Shown: positions 38,069 to 48,675, counted from the first letter of the stretch. The stretch: DNA of 64,000 nucleotides from Colletotrichum lupini (GCF_023278565.1 NC_064672.1:5766001-5830000); one strand, 5' to 3'. Program-made: numbers and translations. The notes: a model not told the origin generated them from the sequence alone.

Positions 38069-38112
38069 GGGTGGCCAAAAGGGGGGGGTGGCCAAAAGGG
38101 GGTGGGTCGACT
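38069..38112 (-). repeat. Right 44-bp TIR of Fot1-like copy 1
   Basis: It is the inverted partner of 36226-36269 and is followed by the TA duplication at 38113-38114. Confidence 0.92.
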
Positions 38113-38525
38113 TAATAACTTCCGACCATCTCGAATCCGCTGCCAAAATCATCCAGCAAGCGGTGAGAAACGCCAGCCGGTACAATGATGACATCGCCCT
38201 TCTCAACTACAGGCTCGATCCGGCCTTCGTTATCTTCGCCCCCAAAACAAAGCTTAGCGCGCCCATGGCTAATGCTTAGAACTTCGTGTGTTGTACTGTG
38301 AAAGTGACTCGTGCTGTACATGGTATAACGCCATTGCGGCTCGACGACACCAAGGGAGGTAAGGCGAGATTCGATGGCTGATACACTCGTTGACGAAAAG
38401 GCGGAGTGATAGATCAATAGGGGTTTGTTTTGGATGCTTGTGTTTGGGAACAGTCCATGTGCCGGGATGAGGTGCTTGGACACGCGCAGTGATGCCAAGG
38501 GCGCCAGGCTGGCTTTGGAGCCCAT

Positions 38526-38910
38526 GATCGTGTGTTCGAGCGTGGATCTTTTCTTTGGGTATGTTTGTTGGTGAATATCTGTAGGGCAAGCTGTGATACT
38601 CGGCCACAGACCTATCTTGGGTAGAAGGGGAAAGAAGCTGTAAGTCGACATGTGTAAATAAGTTGAGAATGGGGTGAAGAAATATTGACGTCATACCCGG
38701 CGTGACCGCTCATCATTGCTTAATCTATTCTCATTATTATCATAAGTCTATTCTTTCCGCGCCCGGGCAGAGTCTTTTAGCACACGACGAAATATCCTCT
38801 TGTCCTGGTCAATTGAGCCCACCGTGTATTTGACAACATGACGTGGAGGAACAACACGCCTCAAGACCAGTGCCAACCATATGTCCTTCATTACAGATCC
38901 TTCAGGAACT
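38526..38910. other. Intergenic, 5' of cupin gene
   Basis: It contains the cupin promoter. A short open frame on the minus strand (about 38748-38890, 'MKDIWLALVLRRVVPPRHV') overlaps the end of the next gene in another frame. It could be a small 3' exon of that gene or chance; I favour chance. Confidence 0.45.
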
Positions 38911-39783
38911 TCACGTTTCTTTCCAAGCCGATGCAATAGCGTTCCAGTACTGGTCAGGATGCATCCGCATATGCCCAACATGGCCACTGCCATCGAAACG
39001 CACCGCATCATAGGCGTAGCCCTTGCCCTTCGACTCGGCCATATTCTCCTCGATATCCTCCCAGCCAATGAGCGGATCCTCCTTGCTATACAGATACAGT
39101 TTGCGGGATCCCTTGGAAACATACTTCGTGTCGCCAATGGCCGCGACGCTGAAGACAGGCGCGCTTTCCCGGCCGGTGAGGTGCTCGAAGCTGTGATTCA
39201 GAAGGAGGAATACGCCCATGATGCACTGTGTCACAACGAACGGCCAGGGAAACCAACCAGCGGTGCCAAGGGTCATGGCCAGAGACCAGCGCTTGAGGTT
39301 GTTCCATGTCATGATCACGCTGCCGGGCGTCGAGTCGTAGCTAGACAGGCGATGCGGCATGGGGCGACCGAATCTCTCTTGGTAGGCGTGCAGCGTTCCA
39401 GCGTAGTTGATGCCGCCCGTGTTGGACATGACATGCATGAGGACCGCATCTTCGTTGGGGTCTGGTGTTCCGGACGTTGTCGAGGGATAGGCGGCTTCGA
39501 TGATGGGATTCATGTTGTTGGAGCGGGTCTGAAGGTCCTCTCTCATGGCTTTGACGATGGGCGAAAGCACGGCGATCTGTTTTGCGTGCGGAAAGAGTGT
39601 GCGGAATCCATCGGCGTATTTGGAGACGTGTTTTGGTATGGCGTCGCCCCAGCTGTAAATGATGACGACCCTTGGGTGATCTGCTGATGGCTGCGTGCCC
39701 TCTGTTACTGGTTCGCCCTCCCGAAAGAAAATTTGGTCGGTGATGGCCGTGAAGCCTGGGAACGGGTCTGATTTCGGTGCCAT
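38911..39783 (-). CDS. DUF829/TMEM53-type alpha/beta-hydrolase-like protein
   Basis: A single exon of 290 residues from ATG 39783 ('MAPKSDPFPGF'). The frame is open further upstream but without homology. It begins with a beta-strand block 'PRVVIIYSWGDAIPKHVSKY', then a helical middle with a hydrophobic stretch (about 175-200, 'GTAGWFPWPFVVTQCIMGVFLLL'). It ends with 'KLYLYSKEDPLIGW' and 'FDGSGHVGHMRMHPDQYW', where the Asp and the SxHVxHxR-type His are diagnostic of the TMEM53 (PF05705) family. Members are found in fungal secondary-metabolite loci and elsewhere; the substrate is undefined. It is transcribed in the same direction as the cupin, about 385 bp from it. Family confidence is good, function unknown. 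Confidence 0.85.
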   Translation of the reverse strand: MAPKSDPFPGFTAITDQIFFREGEPVTEGTQPSADHPRVVIIYSWGDAIPKHVSKYADGFRTLFPHAKQIAVLSPIVKAMREDLQTRSNNMNPIIEAAYPSTTSGTPDPNEDAVLMHVMSNTGGINYAGTLHAYQERFGRPMPHRLSSYDSTPGSVIMTWNNLKRWSLAMTLGTAGWFPWPFVVTQCIMGVFLLLNHSFEHLTGRESAPVFSVAAIGDTKYVSKGSRKLYLYSKEDPLIGWEDIEENMAESKGKGYAYDAVRFDGSGHVGHMRMHPDQYWNAIASAWKET

Positions 39784-40511
39784 TTTGAGGGCTTCTTGGG
39801 GCGTGCACCACGAGCAATGAGATAAACTAAGAGTGAGATAATAAACGAGCAGACGTAAGCTTTGGTGAGAAAAGTTGAGCAAAGGATTTGGGCATCAGCT
39901 GCACATTCGCGAGGAGGGAGCATCAGCGTTCATATTTTGAACGTCAGATCCATTTTCTGATGACTGATCTCATCTCGGCGATAAAATCTTATCAAAGGCC
40001 CGGAGACTCGGTAGGCGTCCTGCGGCCACGCCGTTGTTGGGACGCGCCGTGGACCCAGGAACCTAACTGTTGGGACTCGCATCGGAGCAGTAGCCTGAAA
40101 ACCGTACGACGGCCGGCGTTGGGCATAGTCCACGGAGGATCCGTTACTCTAATCTGGCGTGCCTGGGAGGATCGTATTGCGCGTTGTGTGGCGCCTGGGC
40201 TTTCACTTACGAGTGTGAGCCACTGAGGGTGAGAGTGAGACTCATCTCACTCACGCTAAATACTCAGGAGTGAGCTTGGCTGCGTGCGCTGACGGCTCCC
40301 ACAGGTCCACTTACCGAGGCTAAAGCAATTGCTGTTTAGAAGGGGCCGGACGCCCAAGGTCCTGGAGCGTTGTCCAGATTGAGCGGGCTTGAGTCAGGTG
40401 ACATGTACAAAGCCGAGGCTCACTCAGGAACGGGTTCGGTTTGAACTCCGCCCGCCCTCTCTGATCTTGCAGATGGACAAAGTGAGAGCCAACAAGCGTT
40501 CGAGAACCGGA
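39784..40511. other. Intergenic, 5' of hydrolase gene
   Basis: No gene is recognised. A local cluster of gagtgag/ctcactc words around 40200-40275 forms short direct and inverted repeats. Confidence 0.5.
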
Positions 40512-40520
40512 CCCACATTG

Positions 40521-41180
40521 GTGAACACAGGTAAACTGACCTGTGGGGGGGGGGTGTTAGCTGACCACTCCACATTTTCACGTGAGTGTGGCCCGTGCCA
40601 CTCCGTAGGTGATCTAAAAGGAATTCGGAATCGATTCAAAATCGATTCTAAATTAGTTTTAGATTAAATTAATATAATATAAGTAATTTTTAATATTAAA
40701 ATTTTATTTTTAATTGGATTACTTAAAAATATATTTTTAAGTATTTTTTAAAAAGAATAGTATTATAAAAACTAAAATTAAAATATGAAACTACTATTAA
40801 ATATTAAAATTGATAAAAAATTAATTCTCAATTAGTTCTAAATTAATTCTAAACTAACTCTAAATCACTTTTAAAATTATTTTAAATATATTTTAAAAAG
40901 TTAAAAACTTAAATTCTTATATTTAAATAAATTATTAAATATTTTAATTAGTATAATATATTTATAAAAATATTTTTCTATATTAAAATAAGTATATTTA
41001 ATTATATCTTAGTTATAATTTAGAACTAGTTCTAAATTACTTTTAGATTACTTTAGAATTGGGTCAGCTGGACCCACTTACTTTCCACGGGCCAATCAGA
41101 AGAGCGCTCAGGTCACGTCCCTTTTCCTTGGTCAGGTCAGGTAACCGGGGGGGGCCACAGGTCAGTTTACCTGTGTTCAC
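40521..41180. mobile_element. 660-bp non-autonomous TIR element with 9-bp target duplication
   Basis: Perfect 26-bp inverted repeats start gtgaacacaggtaaactg at both ends (40521-40546 and 41155-41180). The 9-bp cccacattg flanks both sides (40512-40520 and 41181-41189). Because the bases next to the TIRs are also complementary, an 8-bp duplication is possible, but 9 bp gives symmetrical ends and suggests a Mutator-like origin; 8 bp would suggest hAT. The middle (about 40620-41050) is extremely AT-rich with no CG-containing coding potential, while the outer 100-130 bp are GC-normal with G runs. It is too short for a transposase, so it is best called a MITE or deletion derivative. Confidence 0.82.
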
Positions 41181-41424
41181 CCCACATTGTCGATACCCCA
41201 GAAGCTTCCCCGGATTCCAGCGACTCGACGATAGTTCAGCTTCATCCAAGTTCTTTTCGTGTATTACTGATCCTAAACTCAGATAAATCCTCCATCTATT
41301 GAACGGCCTTATCGACTTAATGACCGGTGGTGTTGCAAAGGCTAATCAGCATCCCTGTAATTGAGCCTCTTGGCGAAGAGGACGAGACTTTGACCCTTGA
41401 AATCAGCGGGATCCTGTCGATATC

Positions 41425-42438
41425 ATGACGTCTGAGGAGCTTGTAACATTCTCAAGTGCTACGACGATAACAAAACTCGGTCCCAATGTGTACGGAGCAA
41501 ACTTGGTTCCCAGCTGGTGCACCGGCTCAGGTCAGTCGCTTGTTCTCTACGCCCATTGGGCTCATCATTGACAGCGCGCAGTTCCGAATGGCGGTTACGT
41601 CGCATCGGTGATTCTCCGTGCGGCATCGCAGCACCTTACAACACGCGGACAACCCGACTCCATTTCGGCGCATTTCGAGTACGTCAATCGCACGGAGATT
41701 GGTCCTGCAATTCTCATTGTCGATGAAGTCAAGCTCGGCCGCAATCTTTCAACGTTGCACGTCTCCCTCTATCAACATGATCTCCAATCATCAGCTCCCT
41801 GGTTTACGCCGTCTTCCAGAAAAGAGGTCGTCGCCTACTTGATCAATACGCGCTTAACTGTCGAGAAGGGCCTGACGCTAGAGAGTGGCTGGGCAATGAC
41901 TCCGCCAGCCAAGACCGCCAATTTCTCCCTCCTCGGTCAGGATAAGGACCCCCACTGGGTGCGCAAGCTAAAGCTGAATGCTCGCGCGACGTCCTACGCC
42001 CGCGCTCACAACAATCTCGAGTACTACGTTCCGCGCGAGGACTCACGCCGTGGCATCGTCGATCTCTGGTTGCGGCTGAAAGACGGCCAGAGGTTTACGA
42101 ATGCATCGCTCGGTTATGTTGTGGACGCGTATCCGACAGTAATAGAGGCATGGAGACCGAAGCGCGACGAGGAACAGACACCTTTTCGGTCGAATGAGAT
42201 GTTTTGGTACCCTACCCTTGCTCTGAATCTGGACGTGAAGAAGGCTTTGCCGGGGGAGGGAGCCGAGTGGCTCTTCCTTCGGACAATGGCAAAGGTCATC
42301 CGAAATGGCAGACTAGATCTTGAGGTTATTGTTCTAGATCAGGGTGGAGATGTTGTCGCTCTGAGTACTCATGTGAACATGGTTTTGCCCGCTGAGAGGA
42401 ACTTGAAAGAAAGGAGTCACTCGAAAGCCAAGATTTAG
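41425..42438 (+). CDS. Acyl-CoA-thioesterase-like double-hotdog protein
   Basis: Two exons (41425-41530 and 41582-42438, intron 51 nt) give a 320-residue protein. 'VPNGGYVASVILRAA' near residue 36 is the usual entry helix of the fungal thioesterase-like superfamily (4HBT_3 / TesB-related hotdog fold). 'DSISAHFEYVNRTEIGPAILIVDEVKLGRNLSTLHVSLYQ' is its first hotdog strand set, and 'NEMFWYPTLALNLDVKKALP' plus 'DLEVIVLDQGGDVVALSTH' belong to the second. It probably hydrolyses acyl-CoA or an acyl carrier thioester in the cytosol. Genes of this type are frequent accessory members of polyketide and NRPS clusters. It is convergent with the D-threonine-aldolase-like gene, with 177 bp between their stops. 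Confidence 0.85.
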
Positions 42439-42615
42439 ATGCAAGGCCTAGACGTATACTCGACCTGATATGGTCCAGTTCATTCTTTCAAGGGCAGTAT
42501 GTATCAGATCTCATATCCTATGTACATGTCCATAATACCCCAAACCCATCCAGTTTTGCATCATTCAGACGTCCTTGGTTCAAGGCGCTAGTTGAGGCGT
42601 GAAGCCGACCGCAAA

Positions 42616-43719
42616 CTATTGCACCTTCCCTCTGGAGTCAACCGACCAGATTTCTTCGATAACCCCATTACGATGGGCGTAATACCAGTCGTGCAGGTTA
42701 ATCGTTGGATCAATGTGACTGGGAACCATTTCAACCCGATCTCCCACCGCCAAGGCGGGAGTTTCCTCCTCCCAACTAAGCGAACCATGCTCGTCTCCCA
42801 GGTTGGCGTGGGTATAGCGTCGGTCTTTGCATTCAGCAAGTCCGCTGTCCGTCGTCAACGACTTCAGCCCCGTATCAATCGTCACTTGCCGCTCGCCCTG
42901 CTTGCTGACAACGGTCGCTAACAGCGTTAAGCTATTGGAGTAGAACGAGCCGACGGCGTTGCGGTAGTCCGTATCCATGAAGATGAAGGATCCCGGCTGC
43001 AATTCCGTGACTCCTGGAACCGTAACGCAGAATTCAGCGGTGCCTGTGCCGCCGGTTGTGACCACCTCGATGCCGAAACCTGCTTTCCGAAGCGCTTCTG
43101 CCGTCTCGGTCAGCGTCTTCATGGACTCGAGGCACTGCCTCTTTCGGTCCTCCCGGTCGTGGAGGTGCTGCAGGTGGCCCTCATATCCCTGCACACCAAT
43201 CAGGTTGAGATGCTTGAGATTTCCAATGTGTCTCGCCAGAGCCATGGCAGGCTCGCCTGCGGTCACGCCAGTCCGATGCAGTCCAACATCCAAGTCAATC
43301 AGTGTGAGAATAGGCTCCTCGACACCGGCCTCCTCCAACGCGTCGTTGATTGCCGTTGCACCAACTTCGCTATCGACTACGATTCTAATTTTCTTGTTCT
43401 TCTTAAATAGTTCAACAAGACGCTTCACTTTCGGTCTGCCAATGATTTCGCACGTAATGAGGATGTCGTCGAAGCCCGCCGCCGTGATGGCTTCTGCTTC
43501 TGACACTTTGGCCACACAGCAGCCTTTGGCACCGGCGGCAGCAAGCTTTCCGGCAAGAGCTGCACTCTTTGTTGTCTTGAGGTGAGGGCGGATGTTGACT
43601 CCGGTGGGTAGTAGGCTGTCGAATAGCTTCTTGATGTTTGCTTCCATGAGGTCGAGATCCACGATCATGGAAGGTGTGTCTAGGCTGTCTAGCCCGTCTC
43701 CCACATTGACAGTGTACAT
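42616..43719 (-). CDS. D-threonine aldolase-like PLP enzyme (fold type III)
   Basis: A single exon of 367 residues from ATG 43719 ('MYTVNVGDGL'). The frame upstream begins with GTG and has no homology. 'LDTPSMIVDLDLMEANI' and 'IRPHLKTTKS' (Lys is the expected PLP Schiff-base residue, about position 52) are the Ala_racemase_N signatures. 'VTTGGTGTAEF' binds the cofactor phosphate. The C-terminal 'PSHIDPTINLHDWYYAHR' contains the metal-binding His and Asp of the D-threonine aldolase / D-3-hydroxyaspartate aldolase branch (the usual form is PxHCDPTVNLxD; here Ile replaces Cys). Known chemistry: retro-aldol cleavage of D-beta-hydroxy-amino acids to glycine and an aldehyde, reversible. It stands back-to-back with the P450 gene (834-bp divergent gap). 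Confidence 0.92.
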   Translation of the reverse strand: MYTVNVGDGLDSLDTPSMIVDLDLMEANIKKLFDSLLPTGVNIRPHLKTTKSAALAGKLAAAGAKGCCVAKVSEAEAITAAGFDDILITCEIIGRPKVKRLVELFKKNKKIRIVVDSEVGATAINDALEEAGVEEPILTLIDLDVGLHRTGVTAGEPAMALARHIGNLKHLNLIGVQGYEGHLQHLHDREDRKRQCLESMKTLTETAEALRKAGFGIEVVTTGGTGTAEFCVTVPGVTELQPGSFIFMDTDYRNAVGSFYSNSLTLLATVVSKQGERQVTIDTGLKSLTTDSGLAECKDRRYTHANLGDEHGSLSWEEETPALAVGDRVEMVPSHIDPTINLHDWYYAHRNGVIEEIWSVDSRGKVQ

Positions 43720-44553
43720 TTTGGCGACGATTTTGGGTTGTTGAGATGAGTATACATGACGTGAACAGGTTTTCAATGCCAAAGAGGAAGTGAACACGGG
43801 AATCCAAGATCCCGCATAAGATCGGCTGCGGGGTCGGCAACCCCAGAGCGAGATAAGACGATTCGGAGTGGATCTCCGGCGTCGGAAACGGCGTGACTAA
43901 TCAGTCTGTGTACTGTTGTCCGCGGAATAATACCTCGAGCAAGATTTGATCAACGTGTTCATTTCCCTGCTGAAATACGCTCGAGTATGGAAATGGAAGG
44001 AAGTTGAACTATCAGGCATGGCACTGCTCTGCATCTCGGTCAACATGTATGTCTCACAGCGCACATGAACACACCATAATTGAGCTGCCAACGCACGTGC
44101 GCCTTGGGCTTTTTGGCGCCTAGACACGGGAACCGGCAAGTTGCGCTTGAACGATGGATCTTTTGCCCGGCTCGGCACATCTGCAGGTTCAATAGAGGTT
44201 GGCTTCAGCTAACAACCGATGCAGGGTTGCATCACTCATGCAGCACTGTTCATAATCAGCACTATACTTATCCGTCCTACTCAAAGCAGCATTCAAGGGC
44301 TGATCACGCGTTGCCGATAGGCCATCGATGAGGGGAATGTTGTACAATGGGTATAAGACAGCAGTCAGAGTAGGACTGGGAACTTGCTGCATAGCAGACC
44401 AGACAAATGAGACGAATGAGGTGGCTATGATATGAAAGCATATGATCTTGCTCTAAGACAGCTCATGACTGAGGTAGAGGAAAATGAAAGAGATCTGCAA
44501 ATCTGGCTGTTATAGAATATTTGTATATATATCCCACGTGCCTATTTGAGTCT
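43720..44553. promoter_or_regulatory. Divergent promoter region, D-threonine aldolase-like gene / P450
   Basis: The two genes start outward from this 834-bp gap. An AP-1-like TGACTAATCA lies at about 43893-43902 near the aldolase side. No gene or RNA is recognisable. Confidence 0.45.
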
Positions 44554-46467
44554 ATGGTAACAAGCATGCACAACATCTTATCGAACCTTCTCACCAAACC
44601 CCCCGTGACTATGGTGCTACTTGATGCGCCAGAGCTTTCGCTAGCCTCGACCGGGGCTTTTTTGTCTATCGCGACAATTTCGACACTAATTTTACGAATC
44701 TTCTATAATTTGTACTTACACCCCTTATCCAACTATCATGGCCCATGGTATGCGGCTTCATTCTCACTTTGCTCCGCTGTCATATCTGTATTTGGGCTTG
44801 AGCCACATTGGTTGCTGTACCTGGCCAAAAAATATGGATGTGAGTTGTTGCCCGTCTTGTTCTTTCATCTGAGATTACCACGAGATTCACTAGCTAGCGT
44901 CCCGTCCAATCTTTTGAAAAGTGATAGACTAGTACTAACTGATCGGCGAAGTTGAGAAGCCTATCCGCATAGCACCATCGCTTCTGCTTTTTCCTCAATC
45001 CAAGGCTGTCAAGGATATCTACTGGGATTCGAAATGCAATAACAAAGCTTCCCTTTACGGTTCCAGTGCACTTGGCCCACCGCACCTATTCTCGACCATT
45101 GATGGGAGTGTGCATAAGTCCTTGAGAAAAGCCCTCGGCGGTCCATCGGTATGTCTCTGCAACAGTTCTACGCTGTTAGTTGCATCCTCGGCGCGCCTTT
45201 GACTAATACTGAACTGTCCAGTGGTCCGTAGGTGGATTGAAGAACAATTGGGAACCACGAATAGACGCACACATTCAACTTTTTGTGCAACGGATGACCG
45301 AATTTGCCGAGAAAAATCAGGCAGTTATTCTCTCCGACAAAGTAGCGTGAGTATTGACATGCTCTTAGCAAAGATGCAAAAAACCTTGTGACAAGGCTAA
45401 CCTCATCTAAGAGAGTTCGCGGCCGATATCATGACGCTAGTCTGTTTCACCAACCCCTGGGGCTTCGTCGACAACAGTCGTGACGAGCGCAACATGCTCA
45501 AAAGTTGGCGAGAGGGATTAGTCTTCTTCGGGTTTGCAGGTCGTTTCCGCTTCTTTCGGGATGTGATTCTGAAAGGCTCGCTGGGTAAATATTTTCTACC
45601 AGAGACAAGCGATGACAACGGCATGGGATACTTGATGAGGCAAGCAGACAGGGAGGTCTCTGGTCGGGAGCAGCGCATGTCGCAAGAGGACTTTTCCCAG
45701 GAAAGACCAGACTTTTTGCAACTGTTCGTCACATCAAACCCCTGCGTGTCATCAAGGCGCAATACTAACCTGGTTATAGGTGCCTCGAGGCACGGATGGA
45801 CGGAAAGCCATTGACGGCGATGCAGAAGCGCGCGCACGTAACGCTGCTCATTCAAGCCGGCGCGGATACGACCGGAACGGCGCTCGGCAGTACCATCCGA
45901 TTCCTTCTGACCCATCCGGCCGTGTTCGCACGCGTAAGAGCCGAGTTGGCAGCTGCCGCCGACGCCAAACTTCTCAGCACACCCATTCAATTCGAAGAGA
46001 CAAGGGCACACTTGCCCTACTTTGTGGCATGTATCAAGGAGTCTCTGAGACTTCACCCGCCCGCGACGAACTTGTTCGGCAGAGTGGCGCCGTCCCCGGA
46101 TGGTAAAGTCGTGGACGGTACCTGGGTACCCGCTGGCGCAGAAATCACGAGCAATTCGTACGTCGTTCAACGGGACCCTCATCTGTATGCCCCGGACCCA
46201 GAGGTATATCGACCAGAGCGGTGGCTTGAGGACGAGGGAAATTCCAAGGAGCATATCAGCGAGATGGATGCTTCTGCTTTTGTGTTTGGCGTTGGGCCTA
46301 GAGTCTGTCTAGGAAAAGACCTTGCCATCATGGAGTTGTACAAGTTGCTCCCAGAGACTTTTCGGCAGTTTGACTTTGATATGAAGGAAGAGGGAGAGTT
46401 TGTGGTTGTCGGGGGTATTGCCTACAACGAACGGTTTGTTGTTCAGCTGAAGCCGCGAAAGGAATAG
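44554..46467 (+). CDS. Cytochrome P450 monooxygenase (pisatin-demethylase-like)
   Basis: Five exons (44554-44839, 44952-45148, 45222-45346, 45412-45723, 45780-46467) sum to 1,608 nt and keep one frame, giving 535 residues. The N-terminal anchor 'FLSIATISTLILRIFYNLYL' should fix it to the ER, followed by 'HPLSNYHGPWYAA' (proline-rich hinge). The I-helix oxygen-binding motif is 'AGADTT', the K-helix ExxR is 'ESLR', the PERF region is 'YRPERW', and the haem loop is 'FGVGPRVCLG' with the axial Cys. Overall similarity is to the fungal CYP group that includes pisatin demethylase. It probably hydroxylates or oxidises the NRPS product or a precursor, using a reductase encoded elsewhere. The first and fourth splice sites are chosen for frame. 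Confidence 0.92.
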
Positions 46468-47039
46468 TTCTCGTTGAAATTCTTCGTTTCTTCAACTTGT
46501 TCCTTTTTTCCTTTTAGGCATCTGGTTGCCACGGCCAAGTTAGTAGGCTGAAGGGATCTCAGTAGTATGGTAACCTTGCCTGATGACAACGCTGCACAGA
46601 TTCCTGAGACGACGATAATCAGTGTCTACAATACCGTGTTACAAGTTGTGACTTGAGGGAAGTTATCAACTAATTGGTTCATATGTTGATGCAATGCCGG
46701 TCAATGTCTCCGTCATCGAGCAACCGACGATAAGCGATGACAAGGAAACGGGCAACTCTGCCAATAAAGACGTTTTCCGCGCTGAATCCTTGCCGGCGCC
46801 GGAGCGGGGAGATGCCCCACAGCTGTCTAGCGCCGCTTTCGGCTATCTCGGTCGCACTGATTCCTCCTCTCTCAGGCGTCCTTTCTGGACAGTGTAGCCC
46901 ATGTCAACAAGTCGACTCCGACTGGTCCGCGGGAAAGTGGCAGGGTTCGGAGAAAATCATGCTGTCTCTTCAGTTGCTGGCAGTCTCTCTAGAAGCATAA
47001 CGTTGCAGCACGCATACTTCCATACTGTAGACAGGCACC
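46468..47039. other. Intergenic, between P450 and D-serine dehydratase-like gene
   Basis: No gene is recognised; it should hold the promoter of the downstream gene. Small open frames here lack motifs. Confidence 0.5.
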
Positions 47040-48432
47040 ATGGATTATTCGTTACAGAACCACCGCTCCTTCATTGGCTCCAAGGTCACTGACCTGCCTA
47101 CGCCCTCTTTTGTTCTCAGCTTGCCAACCATCAAGAAGAATATTGAGAGGCTGCATCAGGATGTCGAGAAGGCCGGAGTCACACTTAGACCTCATGTTAA
47201 GACCCTCAAGGTAGGAAATTGACATATTTCCCACTCCGACGTATTTGAGGTCATGACTAACTGACTCGCAGAGTCTGGAAGTCACGCGGTTGATGCTGGG
47301 AAATGGCAAGTACAAGAGAGTTGTGGCATCAACACTGTCAGAAATCCGTGGATTATTGCCATTAGCAGAAGAGGGCATTCTCGAGGAGGTTTGTTATGAT
47401 TCGCCAGTAAAGATACACAAGGACTCGCAGAACTGAGGCATTTTCTTTTAGGTTCTGTATGGGCTGCCGCCTCCAGCAAGCACCATCCATCTGCTGGAAG
47501 ATCTACGAAAGTCCACCAACGTCCAGCTCATGATCGACCATGAGAAGCAGCTCATAATCGTAGAGAAGTTTGTCGCCAAGAACACGGAAAGCACAATCAA
47601 ACCCTGGGACATCTACATCAAGCTCGATGTGGGTAGCAAGCGCGCCGGTCTTCCCCTGGACAGCGATCGTCTCACAAAGCTGATTCAACACGTCAACAAC
47701 TCATCAGCCGTCACTCTCAAGGGCTTCTACTGCCATGCAGGCCACTCTTATGGGTGCCGGACACCACAAGAAGTGGAGGATCTCCTTACGGTCGAAATCA
47801 ACAGTGTCCTGAGCGCTGCGAAGCTGGTTACTGGTGACAGAAAACTCACCCTATCTGTGGGCGCCACACCGACGGCTCATGTTGTTGGCACTCTTAAGGC
47901 AGCGATCCCCGAGAACGTCACCTTGGAGTTGCACGCCGGTATGTACTTCTCGCTAATCTTGACCGCAGAGGCGAGACACGATTAACACGAGGGTTTCTTA
48001 GGGAACTTCCCAACAAACGATCTCCAACAGGTCGCAACCAGCGTCATTGGAGCCGAAGACCAGGCCATCCGCGTCCTCTCCGAAGTCTGCAGCGTGTACC
48101 CGGAGCGCAACGAGGCTCTCATCAACGCCGGGACAATCGCCTTGTCAAAGGAAGCTGGCCCGGACCCAGGCTACGGCAAGGTTGTCGGCAAGCCTGACTG
48201 GGCCGTTGTCCGAATGTCTCAGGAACACGGTATCCTGGGTGAAGTTCAGACACCGGGCTCAAAGACTACTGAGCCGGAGCGCAGAGATGTGGAAGCGAAT
48301 TTCGATGTTGGCGATAAGATGTTCCTCAATGTCCAGCATGCCTGCATAACTGCTGCGGCCTTTTATGTTTACTACGTTGTAGATGAGAATGATGTTGTGG
48401 TAGATACCTGGGTTCCGTGGAAGGGGTGGTAA
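47040..48432 (+). CDS. D-serine dehydratase-like PLP/zinc enzyme (Dsd1 type)
   Basis: Four exons (47040-47210, 47272-47388, 47452-47938, 48002-48432; introns 61, 63 and 63 nt) total 1,206 nt, 401 residues. 'LPTPSFVLSLPTIKKNIERL' and 'LRPHVKTLK' (PLP Lys about position 57) are the fold-type-III N-terminal signatures. 'IKLDVGSKRAG', 'GFYCHAGHSY' and 'SVGATPT' line the active site. The C-terminal 'VQHACITAAAF' provides the His and Cys that bind zinc in yeast Dsd1, followed by 'DTWVPWKGW'. Known chemistry of the family: D-serine to pyruvate plus ammonia, with some activity on D-threonine. It is tandem with the P450 gene, the second D-amino-acid enzyme in 6 kb. Its last part is convergent with the second regulator gene. 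Confidence 0.92.
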
Positions 48433-48675
48433 TGGTGAAAAGTTTGACAGTTTAGTCAAATAGTAGAAGCTTTAGTCCCTCATACCTTACTATAAAGAAA
48501 ATATTCGTGGTATCATATTCGCCCGCTCTTGATGAGACCCGTCCATAAATGTACACACATGTTGATCGAAAAATGTTCTCTGGTTCCGCCAGTCGCCGCC
48601 ATTTTTCGTTCGTTCGCACGCTCGCTGGCCCCTTAAACACCGCCGCTATTCATATCAATCATGTCCCCAGTCCAT

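Larger units (their letters stand above)
36226..38112 (+). mobile_element. Fot1/pogo-type DNA transposon, copy 1 (1,887 bp, RIP-mutated)
   Basis: It is flanked by TA (36224-36225 and 38113-38114) and bounded by 44-bp inverted repeats starting agtcgacccacccc. Fot1 elements have the same TIR length, TA target and agtc start. On the plus strand a transposase can still be followed. A Psq-type helix-turn-helix is at about 36412-36515 ('RALKAIKRGLLVNRALIKF'). A DDE_1 catalytic block is at 37215-37385, where 'LVLNSYKSY' stands for an original LxLDGHxSH, with a later 'PLDITIF'. The Asp-to-Asn and His-to-Tyr changes and frequent stops show RIP. The outer roughly 110 bp at each end keep CpA/TpG and look unmutated. 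It lies antisense inside the cupin gene. Not autonomous. Confidence 0.93.
36091..38525 (-). pseudogene. Cupin-fold protein gene split by a Fot1-like transposon
   Basis: The 5' part (38525 down to 38115) has ATG 'MGSKASLAP' and a cupin core: 'HFHSTTHEVLSISHGRAKLCFGG' supplies the His-X-His and Glu metal ligands, and 'GDVIIVPAGVSHRLL' the second cupin box. The 3' part lies across the transposon at 36223 down to 36091 and contains 'PKGCHWDMCYG' and 'VPWFNRDPIY', which are C-terminal features of this small fungal cupin family, ending in TGA at 36091-36093. Removing the transposon and one TA copy restores one uninterrupted frame of roughly 180 residues. In the present allele the TA duplication plus the first transposon base create a TAA, so a protein lacking about 45 C-terminal residues would be made. 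The substrate is unknown; such cupins are metal-dependent enzymes or isomerases. A longer in-frame start exists at 38651. Confidence 0.88.

Noticed and set aside
38881..39687. 268-codon plus-strand frame
   Set aside because: Antisense shadow of the DUF829 hydrolase gene, which carries the family motifs.
40620..41050. Separate AT-rich element
   Set aside because: It lies wholly within the 660-bp TIR element and has no ends of its own that I can see.
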